Source: Haloplanus ruber (GTDB taxonomy: Archaea; Halobacteriota; Halobacteria; Halobacteriales; Haloferacaceae). Taken from it: 64,000 bases of DNA. The notes beneath the pieces were generated by a model. The model saw only the letters and a program-made list of their open reading frames with translations. It had not been told where the DNA came from and ran no database searches. Shown piece by piece: positions 26,324 through 35,963 of the stretch; positions within the stretch are counted from its first letter, which is position 1, and every line of letters begins with the position of its first letter. A program made the position numbers and the translations under genes. The stretch covers positions 372,001-436,000 of the forward strand of contig NZ_JANHDK010000003.1 in assembly GCF_024494725.1 (NCBI RefSeq), given 5' to 3'.

Positions 26324-27103
26324 TCACACTTCCTCCGGGACGACCGCGCTCCTGAAGCGATCCGCCACGTCGCCGCTCTCGCTTGCCCCGTCGCGTACGT
26401 CGAGTCGCTTTGCCGCCTCGCGGAAGGCCCGCGACGCCGGCGCATCCGGGGCGTGGGCCAATAGTGGCTCTCCCGCCGTCCGGGCCGCGCGGGCGGCGTC
26501 GCTCTCCGGGATCACGCCCAACGTCTCGCCGCCGAAGTAACGCTCGGCCTGCTCGGCGACCCGTTCGATCCCGTCCTCGTCGCGGACGCGGTTGAACAGT
26601 GTCCCCGCCGTCTCCGTGCCGTACGAGCGGGCGTACTCCTGGACCTTCAGCCCGTCCGAGAGCGCGGGAATCGTCGGCTGGAGGACGATCACCGTCCGGT
26701 CTGCGAGCACGACGGGGAGGACGGCACTTTTCGAGCCGAGCGCTGCCGGCGAGTCCAAGAGCAACACGTCCGTGCCGGCGGCCAACTCCGCCACCACGTC
26801 CCGCAGGCGCTCGGGGTCGGCCGCCCGGAACGCCGCCAGCTCCGTCCCGCAGGGGACGACCTTCATCCCGAATCGCTCGTACACCGCGTCGTCGACGGCG
26901 ACCGCCGCCCCGTCGATCAACAGATCGTGAAGGGTCACCGGCGCGTCATCGAGGCCGGTATGAAAGAGCAGGTTCGCCATCCCCGTGTCCGCGTCGACGA
27001 CGGTCACGTCGTGGTCCTCGGCGAGCGCCATGCCGAGCGCGAGGGTGCTGGTCGTCTTCCCCGTCCCGCCCTTGCCGCTCGCTACGGCGAACGCCTCGAC
27101 CAT
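26324..27103 (-). CDS. MinD/ParA-family ATPase
   Basis: The 259-residue protein has the deviant Walker A motif of the MinD group (SGKGGTGKTT, with the signature first Lys), switch I DADTGMANLL, and Walker B DVLLLDSPAAL. There is no obvious C-terminal amphipathic membrane-targeting helix. Haloarchaea carry several MinD paralogues that position chemosensory arrays, archaella and pili rather than division sites. It sits 44 bp after cobQ on the same strand and is followed by its putative partner gene. Confidence 0.88.
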   Translation of the reverse strand: MVEAFAVASGKGGTGKTTSTLALGMALAEDHDVTVVDADTGMANLLFHTGLDDAPVTLHDLLIDGAAVAVDDAVYERFGMKVVPCGTELAAFRAADPERLRDVVAELAAGTDVLLLDSPAALGSKSAVLPVVLADRTVIVLQPTIPALSDGLKVQEYARSYGTETAGTLFNRVRDEDGIERVAEQAERYFGGETLGVIPESDAARAARTAGEPLLAHAPDAPASRAFREAAKRLDVRDGASESGDVADRFRSAVVPEEV

Positions 27104-27147
27104 CGGCGACGAGTTGCGCACCCCCCGGGTTAAACGTTCGGTCGGCG

Positions 27148-28695
27148 TCAGGCGTCGCCGAGGCCGACGACCCCGAGGTCGATCCGGTCGACCAGCGCCG
27201 CCGCGCGGTCGTACGACGACGGGGCGTCGCCGCCCGTCTCCGTCGCGGGACGCTCCCGACCCCGCTCGGCGTAGAGGCGGTCGACGAACGCCTCGCGGAC
27301 CGCCCGATTCGCGAACAGGCCGTGGAGATAGGTGCCGAGGACGGCCTCCCGTGTCGCGCCGAGTGTCGCACCCGTCCGGCCGTCGGGTGCGGCGAACGGG
27401 GTTTCGACCGCCCCCGTCGCTCGCGTCTCGCCCGCGTGGATCTCGTATCCCTCGACCCGCCCTTCGGCGCCGGCGAGCGGTCCCGCTCCGTCGAGACGCC
27501 ACGTCGCCGGTTCGACTCGCTTCTCGGCCGAGAACCGCGTGACGACGGGCAGTAGGCCGAGTCCTGACACCCGCTGTTGTTCGCCCGTCCCTTCGACGGC
27601 CGCGCCCTCGATCCGCTCGCCGAGGAACTGGTAGCCGCCACAGAGACCGATCACCGGCCCCTCGACGGCCCGTAACTGCCTGCCGAGGTCCGCCTCCCGG
27701 GCCGCAAGCAGGTCATCGACCGTGTTTTTTGTCCCCGGGATGACCGCGGCGTCGGCCGGGCGACCCCCCGGCCCGACCGCCGCGAGGTCGGCCCCGAGGG
27801 GGGTGTAGACGACGCGCACGCCCGGGGTCGCCGCGAGCGGTTCGAGATCCGTCGCGTTCGAGAGATGCGGGAGGCGAGGCACGGCGACGGTCACCGTCCG
27901 CTCGGCGTCGACGCCGTCGTCACCGGTGACGCCTCGTTCGCCCCGCGCCGGGAGCGCGAGGCTGTCTTCCGCGGGGAGTCCTGGATCGTCGTACGGTAGG
28001 ACCGCGAGTACGGGCACGCCGGTGCGTGCTTCGACCGTCTCGACTCCGTCCGCGAGCAGCGAGCGGTCGCCCCGGAACTTCGTGATCACGACGCCCGCGA
28101 CCTGTTCTCGGAGGTCATCGGGCAGGAGCGCGAGCGTGCCGACGATGGCGGCGAAGACGCCGCCACGTTCGACGTCCGCGACGAGTATCACGTCGGCGTC
28201 GGCGATCCGCCCCGTCTCGACGTTCGCTAGGTCGCGGTGGTGGAGGTTGATCTCGGCGATGGACCCCGCGCCCTCGGCGACCACCACGTCGGCGTCGGCC
28301 GCCAGTCGGTCGTGGGCCGCGACGACCGACTCGCGGGCTCGGTCCCACCAGTCGTCGTAGTAGTCGGTCGCGGGCACGTTCGCGATGGCCTCGCCGTCGA
28401 TCACCAACTGTGACTCGCCGTCGCCGCGGGGTTTCAGCAAGACTGGATTGTGGTCGGTCGTCGGCCGCACCCGCGCGGCACGGGCTTGGACGTACTGTGA
28501 GACGCCCACCTCACCGAAGCCCTCGCCGTCGGCCCGCGGCACCGCCCGGGCGTTGTTGGACATATTCTGGGCCTTGAACGGCGCCACGTTGTATCCAGCG
28601 TCGGCCAGGCGCCGACACAGCCCCGCCGCCACCGTCGACTTGCCGACGTGGCTCGCGGTGCCAGCCACGAGAAGCGTCCGGGCGCGGTCGCTCAC
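27148..28695 (-). CDS. cobQ: Cobyric acid synthase
   Basis: The 515-residue glutamine-dependent amidase converts adenosylcobyrinic a,c-diamide to cobyric acid. The N-terminal dethiobiotin synthase-like ATPase domain contains [38 protein letters not shown] and [14 protein letters not shown]. The C-terminal class I glutaminase-like domain contains [10 protein letters not shown] (Cys nucleophile) and YEIHAG. The GTG start at 28695 overlaps the stop of the preceding gene by 4 nt (GTGA), indicating translational coupling. Confidence 0.95.
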   Translation of the reverse strand: MSDRARTLLVAGTASHVGKSTVAAGLCRRLADAGYNVAPFKAQNMSNNARAVPRADGEGFGEVGVSQYVQARAARVRPTTDHNPVLLKPRGDGESQLVIDGEAIANVPATDYYDDWWDRARESVVAAHDRLAADADVVVAEGAGSIAEINLHHRDLANVETGRIADADVILVADVERGGVFAAIVGTLALLPDDLREQVAGVVITKFRGDRSLLADGVETVEARTGVPVLAVLPYDDPGLPAEDSLALPARGERGVTGDDGVDAERTVTVAVPRLPHLSNATDLEPLAATPGVRVVYTPLGADLAAVGPGGRPADAAVIPGTKNTVDDLLAAREADLGRQLRAVEGPVIGLCGGYQFLGERIEGAAVEGTGEQQRVSGLGLLPVVTRFSAEKRVEPATWRLDGAGPLAGAEGRVEGYEIHAGETRATGAVETPFAAPDGRTGATLGATREAVLGTYLHGLFANRAVREAFVDRLYAERGRERPATETGGDAPSSYDRAAALVDRIDLGVVGLGDA

Positions 28696-30104
28696 GCTAC
28701 CCGACCCTCCCGCCCCCGCCCCGGACGCAACGCCTCGGCGCCGGCGGGCGTCGCCGTCTCGTTCGCCGATTCGACCCACGCCGGCCGCGTCACCGACACC
28801 GGGCCGGGGACGATCCGTATCGTCGTCTCGACCCGTACCGCGGGGTCGTCCCGCGGGGTATACTCCCGGCGGATCACGCGGACGAGGCCGTCCTCGTCGA
28901 CGACCGCCCGCCCGGTCATCTCGCTCGCGCCCCGCCACGGCTCACCGTCGACGGTCACCGCGACGAAGGCAGTCCCGTTGCGTTCGCCCGCGCCGACGAC
29001 CCGCGACTCCTCGACGTCGAGGAGCCATCGGACGTACCGGCGCGTCCGGTCAACGTACCGATTGGGCGTCGACGTGTCCGACACCATCAACAGCCGAAAC
29101 GCGGCGCGTTTGGGCGCGTCCTGCCCGCCGACCGGGTGTACGTACCGCACCGTCCCGTTGGCGTAGGCCGACACGTCCGCGACGTGGAGCGTCTGGTATT
29201 CGAGGGTTCCGAGGGTCCGGACCCGTGAGTGGTAGTGATCCGTCGCGGCGACGGCGACTCGTTCGACCGCGACTCCCCGCAGTTCGCCGTCGGCGTACTC
29301 CCGGTGGACGATCCGGAGGCGGTACGGGCGCTCCGCCAGCGCCTCGGCGTGGGCGTTCGCCAGCGCTGACGCGTCCGCGACGCCGTCCCCGTCGATTCCG
29401 GGTGGTGGCTCGTCGCTCCCGGCGACCGCAGCGCCCCCCTCGACTCCCGCCCCGGGTGTCGTCGTCGCGTTCGACTCCCCGCCGGGCGAGACGCCCGCCA
29501 CCTCGGGCGACGTGACGCCTGCCCCTGCGACCACCGCGGCGCCGACGACGGCGACGGCGACCAGTCCCACGACCAGTCGAACGGGAGCGCTCGGGCGCGG
29601 GCCATCGCTGTCCGCCGTCCTCGTGGGGTCCCCGTCGGTCGCTCCGTCGGGGACGGCCGCACGCGGATCGGTGTCCGACGGTCCCCGGCCGGTGGCGCTC
29701 GGCTCCCCCTCGGTCCGGCGTGTCGGTGAGGCCTGTGTCGTGTCGTCGGCAGCCACACGCCGGGCGCCGTCGTCGGCGTCATCGACACTGTCGGTGCCGG
29801 TCTCGTCGGCTGCGGCGAACGCCTCCGGCGGCCGATCAAAAAAGCGCCGGCAGAGCCGGGTCCGGGCCTCGTCGTCGACGGCGTACGTCACCTGTTCGTG
29901 GAGGGTTTCGGCGTCGACGCTCGCCGGGACGTGTCGCGGTTCGTCTCCGTTGGGTGGTGTCACCACCACGTCCCCTCCCGCGTCGCGGCTGACCCGTTCG
30001 ACCGTCCACCCGCGGGCCTCGTACACCGCCGCGACGAAGGCGGCACGCTCCTCCGGATCGAGCCCGTCGAGCGAGTCGCGGAAGCTCCCGGGTGGGATCG
30101 GCAT
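28692..30104 (-). CDS. Single-pass membrane protein inside the cobalamin cluster
   Basis: The 470-residue protein has an N-terminal soluble alpha/beta module (about 15-75; [28 protein letters not shown] resembles small nuclease-like folds), a low-complexity acidic linker, one transmembrane helix (about 175-200) and a large outside domain with [22 protein letters not shown] and VRYVHPVGG. No known enzyme family is recognised. It lies between cobA (36 bp upstream) and cobQ (4-nt overlap), which links it to the operon. A role in cobalamin metabolism is not shown. Confidence 0.7.
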   Translation of the reverse strand: MPIPPGSFRDSLDGLDPEERAAFVAAVYEARGWTVERVSRDAGGDVVVTPPNGDEPRHVPASVDAETLHEQVTYAVDDEARTRLCRRFFDRPPEAFAAADETGTDSVDDADDGARRVAADDTTQASPTRRTEGEPSATGRGPSDTDPRAAVPDGATDGDPTRTADSDGPRPSAPVRLVVGLVAVAVVGAAVVAGAGVTSPEVAGVSPGGESNATTTPGAGVEGGAAVAGSDEPPPGIDGDGVADASALANAHAEALAERPYRLRIVHREYADGELRGVAVERVAVAATDHYHSRVRTLGTLEYQTLHVADVSAYANGTVRYVHPVGGQDAPKRAAFRLLMVSDTSTPNRYVDRTRRYVRWLLDVEESRVVGAGERNGTAFVAVTVDGEPWRGASEMTGRAVVDEDGLVRVIRREYTPRDDPAVRVETTIRIVPGPVSVTRPAWVESANETATPAGAEALRPGRGREGRVA

Positions 30105-30140
30105 ACCGTTCGCTAGGCGTTGGTCCTCAAAACCGTTCGG

Positions 30141-30776
30141 CTAGAACTCCGTCCCCTTCCGTGCGCGCTGACCGGCGTCGATTGGGTGGCGTTCCTTGCG
30201 AACCTCGCTCACCAGGTCGGCGTGGTCGTCGAGGTACGCGGGACGCTCGTGGCCACCGGTACAGACCAGTTCTACGTTCGCGGGCTTGGATTCGACCAGG
30301 TCGACCACGTCCGCCGGATCGATCAGCCCGCGGTTGGCCGCGTACAGCACCTCGTCGAGGATCAGCATGTGGACCCCTTCGGTCGGGTCGCCGTCGAGCG
30401 CCAACGGCTCGGTGAGGGTGGCGGCGGCGGCCGCATCCAGCAGGTCGCGGGCGCGTTCGAGGCCGCCTCGGGCCTTCGCGGCGTGGTCGTCGTCGTCGCT
30501 CCCGTCGGCGAAGCCGTGCCAGCCGTAGTGGCCCGTGTGTTCGTACGAGAACCCGTCGAGCTGTTGGATGGCCGCGTACTCGCCGCGCACGTCCTCGACG
30601 CTCTCGGCGCCGCCTTTCATGAACTGGAGCAGATGCACCCGGTAGCCGTGGCCGGCGGTACGCGCTCCCATGCCGATGGCGGCCGTCGTCTTCCCCTTGC
30701 CGTCGCCCCACCACGCCTGGACGAGGCCGAACTCCGGTGGCGCTCGGGGGGTGACTCCGCCGCTGTCGTCGGTCAT
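30141..30776 (-). CDS. cobA: ATP:cob(I)alamin adenosyltransferase (BtuR/CobA type)
   Basis: The 211-residue enzyme adenosylates Co(I) corrinoids. Motifs are the P-loop WGDGKGKTTAAIGMG, HLLQFMKGGAE, the family block DVVDLVESKPANVELVCTGGHE and the Walker B-like LILDEVLYAANRG. The C-terminal tail is shorter than in Salmonella CobA but typical of archaea. The ATG overlaps the cbiZ stop by 4 nt. Confidence 0.95.
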   Translation of the reverse strand: MTDDSGGVTPRAPPEFGLVQAWWGDGKGKTTAAIGMGARTAGHGYRVHLLQFMKGGAESVEDVRGEYAAIQQLDGFSYEHTGHYGWHGFADGSDDDDHAAKARGGLERARDLLDAAAAATLTEPLALDGDPTEGVHMLILDEVLYAANRGLIDPADVVDLVESKPANVELVCTGGHERPAYLDDHADLVSEVRKERHPIDAGQRARKGTEF

Positions 30777-31525
30777 CGCTCCGTGGTCGGGGACCGGTGG
30801 CCTTCAATGGTGAGGGTCGACACCCTCGCCCGCTCGTCCGTGCGGACGCCGGATTCGGCCGGGCCGTACTCTCCCTCGGGGTAGCGAGCGGCGAGGCTGG
30901 CATCGACGGCGTCGCGGACGCAGGCCCGGGCCGCCGCGCCAACGGGAGTTGCGCTCCCGGAGAAAGCGGCCGTTTCGCCCGTCGGGTCGCAGGCGGCGAC
31001 GACGGCGTCGGTCGTCGTCCCGGGGACGCCCACCCGTTCGAGGAGCGTCGCCGCCTTCGCCTCCGCGGCGACAGTCAGCAGGTTCGCGAGCGCACCCGGC
31101 GCGAGCGAACGGGTCGTGCCGACGACGACGTTCACCGTCCCGGGACCGTCCTCGGGGGTGTGGTGGATGTCGACAGCGTCACCCCGGTTCGCCGTCGACG
31201 CCGTGTCGCCCCCCACGGGAAGCGCCGCGGGGTTCGACACGCCGGCAGTGGCGACGGCCTCGACCGGGGGGAGTCGCGCCCGCCGGGCGTGTCGCTGGGC
31301 GACGCCCGTCAGCAGCGCTGGACCCCCTGATTTGGGGTCGAACCCCGCGGCGTCGAGGCGTTCCGCGACGTAGGTATCGAGGTCGGTCCGCTCCCAGCCC
31401 TCGGGGACGGTCACGTTGTAGGCGGCGGGTGCGGTCCGCTCGCCGCCGTCGTGTCCGGTCGAAAGCCACCGGGTCCCCGGCCGGGCGAGGCGACAGACGC
31501 CGTCGCGGACGGTGATCTCGAACAC
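30773..31525 (-). CDS. cbiZ: Adenosylcobinamide amidohydrolase
   Basis: The 250-residue protein matches CbiZ, which removes the aminopropanol arm of adenosylcobinamide so that salvaged corrinoids re-enter synthesis at cobyric acid. Family blocks seen are ALLTGVAQRHARRA, VEAVATAGVSNPAA, GTVNVVVGTTRSLAPGALANL and TEAKAATL-like ATLLERVGVPGTTTDAVVAAC. The start is a GTG at 31525. It is coupled to cobA by a 4-nt overlap. A 168-bp gap with a palindrome separates it from cobD, so it may start its own transcript. Confidence 0.92.
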   Translation of the reverse strand: MFEITVRDGVCRLARPGTRWLSTGHDGGERTAPAAYNVTVPEGWERTDLDTYVAERLDAAGFDPKSGGPALLTGVAQRHARRARLPPVEAVATAGVSNPAALPVGGDTASTANRGDAVDIHHTPEDGPGTVNVVVGTTRSLAPGALANLLTVAAEAKAATLLERVGVPGTTTDAVVAACDPTGETAAFSGSATPVGAAARACVRDAVDASLAARYPEGEYGPAESGVRTDERARVSTLTIEGHRSPTTER

Positions 31526-31627
31526 GAGTTCGCATACCCGCGTGCCCCGGAAAAAGTCAGGGCACGTCCGGGACGGTGAATCGCTGTCCCCACCGACTGG
31601 TCGATTCGTCTCCCCGATCCGAATTTG

Positions 31628-31639
31628 ATATCGCGATAT
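31628..31639. promoter_or_regulatory. 12-bp palindrome upstream of cbiZ
   Basis: ATATCGCGATAT is a perfect 12-bp palindrome within an AT-rich stretch (31620-31650) that stands out in this GC-rich DNA. It lies about 103 bp before the cbiZ start and 55 bp after the cobD stop. It could be an operator or part of a promoter for the cbiZ-cobA unit, or a transcription end for the upstream operon. Confidence 0.4.
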
Positions 31640-31693
31640 ACGATTTATCTAGGCTGAACAGCGGATCGGCGTCGTGAACCACCGACTCGGCGG

Positions 31694-32701
31694 TCAGTCT
31701 CGTAGGGTCTCGAGGAGGCGGTCGTTCTCGGCCGGCCGCCGAATTGCGACGCGGACGTGGGAGTTGAGGCCGCGGAAGGTAGTGGCGTCACGGAGGACGA
31801 TGCCGTCCGCGCGGGCGGCCGTCAGCACGTCCGCAACCGCTCGGTCGCCGACATCGAGCAGGAGGAAGGGAGCCGCCGACGGCCTCACCCCGTAGGCGGG
31901 GTCGAGAGCGTCGGCCATCCGCGCCCGCTCTCTGCGCACCCGGTCCCGCGTCTCGGCGACGAACTTCGTCTGCCGGAGACAGTAGGTCCCGACGTCGGCT
32001 GCGGGCGTGGAGAGCCCCCAGGCGGGGCGTGCGGCGTCCAGTCGGTCGTGCAGGTCGCCCGTCGCGACGGCCATCCCTGCCCGGAGACCGGGCAGACCGA
32101 ACATCTTGGTCAGCGACCGCGCGACGACGACGCCGGGTTCGCCCGCGAGCGTCCGATGGTCGGTGAAATCCAGAAACGCCTCGTCGACCAGCAGGACGGT
32201 GTCGGCGGCGCGACACTCCTGGGCGTACGCCCGGAGGTCGGCCCGCGGGTAGGCGTCGCCGGTGGGATTGTTCGGGTTACAGACAACGACCATCTCGTAG
32301 GGGTCGGGATCGGTTCGGAGGAGGCGGTCGTGGTCGACGAACGTCGGTTCCGCGCCCTGCAGGCGGACCTCGCGTTCGTACTCGCCGAAACTCGGCTTGG
32401 GGAGGAGGGTATCGTCACCTGGGCTGAGCGTCACCGCGACGGTGAGTCGGAGCGCCTCGCTCCCGCCGGCCGTGGGGACGACCGATAGCGGCTCACATCC
32501 CAGATACTCGCCGGCGGCGGTCCGGAAGGCACAGTAGTCATCGCTGGGGTACTGGGTCGCCGCTCCGTAGGCCGACTCGTAGACGCTGGCGACGCCGGGT
32601 GGTCGCTCGGGGTTGGTGTTGGCGCTGAAATCGAGAAGCGACGAGTCCGCCGCGCCGCCGTGCGGGACCCGCTCCACGTCAGCGACGGCGTCAGGGTCCA
32701 T
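31694..32701 (-). CDS. cobD: L-threonine-O-3-phosphate decarboxylase-type aminotransferase
   Basis: The 335-residue fold-type I PLP enzyme has [20 protein letters not shown], and the PLP lysine in [16 protein letters not shown]. It resembles histidinol-phosphate aminotransferase, but its place between cobT and cbiZ identifies it as CobD, which makes the (R)-1-amino-2-propanol phosphate used by CbiB. The N-terminus [21 protein letters not shown], with [11 protein letters not shown], is typical of CobD/CobC. It overlaps cobT by 11 nt. Confidence 0.9.
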   Translation of the reverse strand: MDPDAVADVERVPHGGAADSSLLDFSANTNPERPPGVASVYESAYGAATQYPSDDYCAFRTAAGEYLGCEPLSVVPTAGGSEALRLTVAVTLSPGDDTLLPKPSFGEYEREVRLQGAEPTFVDHDRLLRTDPDPYEMVVVCNPNNPTGDAYPRADLRAYAQECRAADTVLLVDEAFLDFTDHRTLAGEPGVVVARSLTKMFGLPGLRAGMAVATGDLHDRLDAARPAWGLSTPAADVGTYCLRQTKFVAETRDRVRRERARMADALDPAYGVRPSAAPFLLLDVGDRAVADVLTAARADGIVLRDATTFRGLNSHVRVAIRRPAENDRLLETLRD

Positions 32702-33695
32702 GGCGAGGAGTAAGACGTTCTACTATGTCAAGCGTTCCGTCTGCGACGGCGTCGAGTGTGCCCGCCCGCTCGGCGACGAGAAGCGCTCCACCCATTCCCG
32801 CACCCTCCTTGGCCTCGCCGTCGGCGTAGCGGGCGAGCGCGTCGTCCCGGGTTCCGAATCCTGGGTCGGTGATCGCCGTCTCGCAGTCCAGGTCGGCGGC
32901 CAGAGAGAGGTCGGCGTCGGCGGCGACGTAGCTCGTCGACGCAAGCGTCAGCGGGTCGGCAACGCCAGCGTGTCGCACCAGCGCCGCCGCCGCGAGCAGT
33001 TGTGTTCCGCCGCCGAGGATCACATCCGTCCCCGACTCTAGGGCGCCGGCGGTCAGGCCGGCGACGACGGCAAGCACCGGATCTCCCACGAAGCGGACGG
33101 CGAGTTCCGGGCGGTAGGCCGCCTCGCCGGGCGCCAGATCGCTCGCCTCGAACGCCGCCTCGATCACCCGCTCTTTCAGTTCTAGCGGGTTCTCCGGCAG
33201 CGACGAGGAGACGACCGACTTCCCTGCCGACGCCGTGTCGACGCCGAGTGCCCGAAGGACGCCCAGGGCGGTGGTCGTCCCACCGGGGATGGTCTCGCCG
33301 ACGACCAGTTCGTCGTCGGGGAGATTCCGGCCGAGGGTTCGCGCGGCCACCCACGCGCCCGGGGCGGTCGGGACGGGGTCTGCCTCCCGCACGTCGCGGC
33401 CAGGTTTCGCGCCAACGCCCACCGTCGGCGCCCCGGTCGGTTTCGCGAGCCCCGCGTCGACGACGAGCGTCTCGAAGCCCACGCGCTCGCGGACCGCGCG
33501 GGTGACAGCCGCGGGCGTCGGACACCCCGTCGGACTCACCGGGACGACCGGCGCACGGACCAGGTGGCCGAACTCGATCAGTTCCGCGTCGGCACTCGGC
33601 GTGTGGACCCGCAGGTCGGCATCGGCGCCCGCGGCGCTGATGCCGTCGATTCGGGCGGTTTCGGTCGTGCCCGCGACGAGGACGAAGCGGGTCAC
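32691..33695 (-). CDS. cobT: Archaeal CobT-type nicotinate-nucleotide phosphoribosyltransferase
   Basis: The 334-residue protein belongs to the archaeal UPF0284 group related to CobT, which activates the lower-ligand base to its alpha-ribotide. Family blocks include [53 protein letters not shown] and [14 protein letters not shown]. It overlaps cobY by 4 nt upstream and cobD by 11 nt downstream. Confidence 0.9.
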   Translation of the reverse strand: MTRFVLVAGTTETARIDGISAAGADADLRVHTPSADAELIEFGHLVRAPVVPVSPTGCPTPAAVTRAVRERVGFETLVVDAGLAKPTGAPTVGVGAKPGRDVREADPVPTAPGAWVAARTLGRNLPDDELVVGETIPGGTTTALGVLRALGVDTASAGKSVVSSSLPENPLELKERVIEAAFEASDLAPGEAAYRPELAVRFVGDPVLAVVAGLTAGALESGTDVILGGGTQLLAAAALVRHAGVADPLTLASTSYVAADADLSLAADLDCETAITDPGFGTRDDALARYADGEAKEGAGMGGALLVAERAGTLDAVADGTLDIVERLTPRHGP

Positions 33696-34261
33696 GACAG
33701 GGCCTCCGCGACCTCCAGGTCGGCACGGCGGTTCACGTTCACGGCGAGTCGTGGGTCGGTGCGTTCGTATATGTCGTCGTCGATTCCCGCGACGACGTTG
33801 ACCCCGGCGGGCGCCAGCCGGCGGTCCCCGTGATCGAACGCCGTGTCGACGCTTACCCCCAGGCGGCGCTTCAGCGCGACCGGGACCGCGGCCGTGAGCG
33901 AGCGAGCGTCGGCACCGTCCCCCGCGGCGGCGAGGACGCGGTTGATCGTCGCCCCGGTCACGAGCGGAAGGTCGGCGGCGACGGTCAACACTGGCTGCTC
34001 CACTCGGTCAAGCGCGGCGTCTAGGTCCGCAATGTAGCCCTCGCCGGGCGTCTCGATCACACGCGCACCGGCCGCCCGCAGATGCCCGCGGGTCGCTGGC
34101 GCCAGCGGCGAGACGGCGAGGTGGATCCGTTCGACCCGGCTGGTCGCGAGCGCCGCGCGCACGCGGTCGACCATGGGCGTCCCGGCGACCGGAACGAGGG
34201 GCTTCTCGGTGTCGCCGCCGAGACGCGTCCCCGCGCCGCCACACATCACCAGAGCGTCCAC
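33692..34261 (-). CDS. cobY: GTP:adenosylcobinamide-phosphate guanylyltransferase
   Basis: The 189-residue nucleotidyltransferase is the archaeal replacement for bacterial CobU. Visible are the nucleotide-binding start [32 protein letters not shown], and the metal-site region [20 protein letters not shown]. The GTG at 34261 is chosen since it begins four residues before the signature. It overlaps cobS by 16 nt and cobT by 4 nt. Confidence 0.93.
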   Translation of the reverse strand: MDALVMCGGAGTRLGGDTEKPLVPVAGTPMVDRVRAALATSRVERIHLAVSPLAPATRGHLRAAGARVIETPGEGYIADLDAALDRVEQPVLTVAADLPLVTGATINRVLAAAGDGADARSLTAAVPVALKRRLGVSVDTAFDHGDRRLAPAGVNVVAGIDDDIYERTDPRLAVNVNRRADLEVAEALS

Positions 34262-34995
34262 ACCACCACCCCCGCGTGAAGCGCGGCGACCCGCCCGAGT
34301 TCGTTCGCCGCGCCGAGGGCGTCGCCGGTGACGCCGCCGAGGGACGCCGTCGCCCACCGGCCGACGAGAAGCGCGGTGGCAGGTCCGGCGAGAAGCGTCG
34401 CCCCGAGCGCCGGCGCGCTCCCGGCCGGCGCGGCGAGGACGGCGGGAGCGGTGACGGCGACGACCGGCAGGAGCGCGGCCGCCGAGAGGTCGCCGACGAC
34501 AGCCGACCCGAGGCCCTCGTGGCCGGGGTCACCAAGCGCCGCGAGCGTCGCCATCCCGACCTTGGCGCTCACCTCGGCGGCGAGTGCGAGACGGACGGCC
34601 ACCCGGGGGCCGGCGCCGGCGACACCGAGGCCGCCGAGCGCGAGGGCGACGAGCGTCGCACCAAGGGCCAACGCGCCGCCGACGCCCGTCGCCGAGTCCG
34701 TCAGCGCCTCGCGGCGCTCGGCGGCCGGGCCGTGGGCCGCGGCCGCGTCACCGCAGTCCGCGAGGCCGTCGGCGTGGGTCACGCCGGTCAGCAGGTAGAG
34801 CGCGGCGACGTAGCCCGCGACGGCGGTCGGCACCGGAAGCGGCGCGAGGAAAGGGAGGGCGGCGACGCCGCCGACGACGTAGCCCGCGACGACGAAGGCG
34901 GCGGGCGTGGCGCGGAAGGCGTTCCAGGCGGCCTCGTCCCCGCCGACGGGCAGGCGCGTCAGGAAGGCGAGCGCGCCGCGGATCGCCGTCAGCAC
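34246..34995 (-). CDS. cobS: Adenosylcobinamide-GDP ribazoletransferase
   Basis: The 249-residue integral membrane enzyme joins alpha-ribazole phosphate to adenosylcobinamide-GDP. ALAFLTRLPVG at the N-terminus and the metal motif GVTHADGLADCGDA (HxDGLxDxxD) are diagnostic, followed by multiple hydrophobic helices and GDALGAANEL near the C-terminus. The GTG at 34995 overlaps the cbiB stop by 7 nt. Confidence 0.93.
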   Translation of the reverse strand: MLTAIRGALAFLTRLPVGGDEAAWNAFRATPAAFVVAGYVVGGVAALPFLAPLPVPTAVAGYVAALYLLTGVTHADGLADCGDAAAAHGPAAERREALTDSATGVGGALALGATLVALALGGLGVAGAGPRVAVRLALAAEVSAKVGMATLAALGDPGHEGLGSAVVGDLSAAALLPVVAVTAPAVLAAPAGSAPALGATLLAGPATALLVGRWATASLGGVTGDALGAANELGRVAALHAGVVVWTLW

Positions 34996-35963
34996 GGCGG
35001 GATCACCACCGGTAGCGACGAGCCAGCCGTTCCCGCTAGCGCCGATCCACCCACTACCGCCACCGTCGCCGCGAGGCCGAACGCGAGCCACCCCGCGCGG
35101 GCGACGACGACGACCCCGCGGTCGGCGTCGGCTGGCGTCGGGAGCGCGCCGTCGGCCTCCGCCCCGCCGTCGAGACGGTACGCCCCCGGCTTCGTCAGGC
35201 ACACGCCCAGCACGACTGCGAGTGTCGCCATCGGCCACCCGGCGTTCGGCGACGTCGGGCGCCGCGCCAGGGGTCTGGCCGCGCGGAGCGCCCCTGGGTT
35301 CCCTCCAGCAACCGCGAGGAGCACAGCGCTCGCACGCGCGGGCACCCACATTACGAGGTCGTCAAGGCGCGCGGGCGCCCATCCCATGGGGTGAGAGCGG
35401 TAGCCAAAGGTCGAGTCGAGCGTGTTGACCGCCTTGACCCAGGCGGCGGCCGCGGCCGCGAGCGGGAGTGAAAGCGGCGCGAGGAGGGCGAACCCGGCGA
35501 GCGGTGCGACGAGGCCGTCGGCGAGGTTCTCGGCCGCGCTCTCGACGGCGGCGCTTCGCACCTCGCCCGCCGAGAGAGCGGTCGCGTCCCGTCCCGCCAG
35601 CGCCCGTAGGCGCTCCCTGGCGGCCGGGAGGTCGGCTCCGCTCGCCGCGACGACGGCCCGTGCCTCGTCGAGGAGCATCCGTCGGCTGGTGCAGGTAAAA
35701 CAGACGACGGCGGCGGCGACTCCCCCGGCGAGGGGACCGAGGCGGGACGCGATGGCGACCCCACCGGCGGCGACGGCGGCGGCGACGAGGGGGACGGTGA
35801 GCGCCACGCCGACGCCGGCGAGTCGGGGGGTGGTCCAGGTCCGGTCGAGTGGGGCGAGTCCCCGTCCCAGCCAGGCGACCGGGTGGAGCGCCGCGGGAGG
35901 CTCCGCGAGCAGGCGGTCCAGTCCTGCGGCGAGGGCGACGCTCCCGGCGGCGATCAGGGTCAC
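34989..35963 (-). CDS. cbiB: Adenosylcobinamide-phosphate synthase
   Basis: The 324-residue membrane protein joins aminopropanol phosphate to adenosylcobyric acid. CbiB signatures are LDRLLAEPPAALHPVAWLGR near the N-terminus, the ESAAENLADGLVAPL motif, KAVNTLDSTFGYRS and RLDDLVMWVPAR. There are several transmembrane helices. The GTG start overlaps the HAD gene stop by 4 nt. It works directly with cobD (substrate) and cobS (next membrane step). Confidence 0.94.
   Translation of the reverse strand: MTLIAAGSVALAAGLDRLLAEPPAALHPVAWLGRGLAPLDRTWTTPRLAGVGVALTVPLVAAAVAAGGVAIASRLGPLAGGVAAAVVCFTCTSRRMLLDEARAVVAASGADLPAARERLRALAGRDATALSAGEVRSAAVESAAENLADGLVAPLAGFALLAPLSLPLAAAAAAWVKAVNTLDSTFGYRSHPMGWAPARLDDLVMWVPARASAVLLAVAGGNPGALRAARPLARRPTSPNAGWPMATLAVVLGVCLTKPGAYRLDGGAEADGALPTPADADRGVVVVARAGWLAFGLAATVAVVGGSALAGTAGSSLPVVIPPC

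Noticed and set aside
31620-31650. AT-rich patch considered as an insertion-sequence remnant or cobalamin riboswitch
   Set aside because: There are no transposase fragments, terminal repeats or B12-box-like conserved sequence; it is kept only as a possible operator or promoter.
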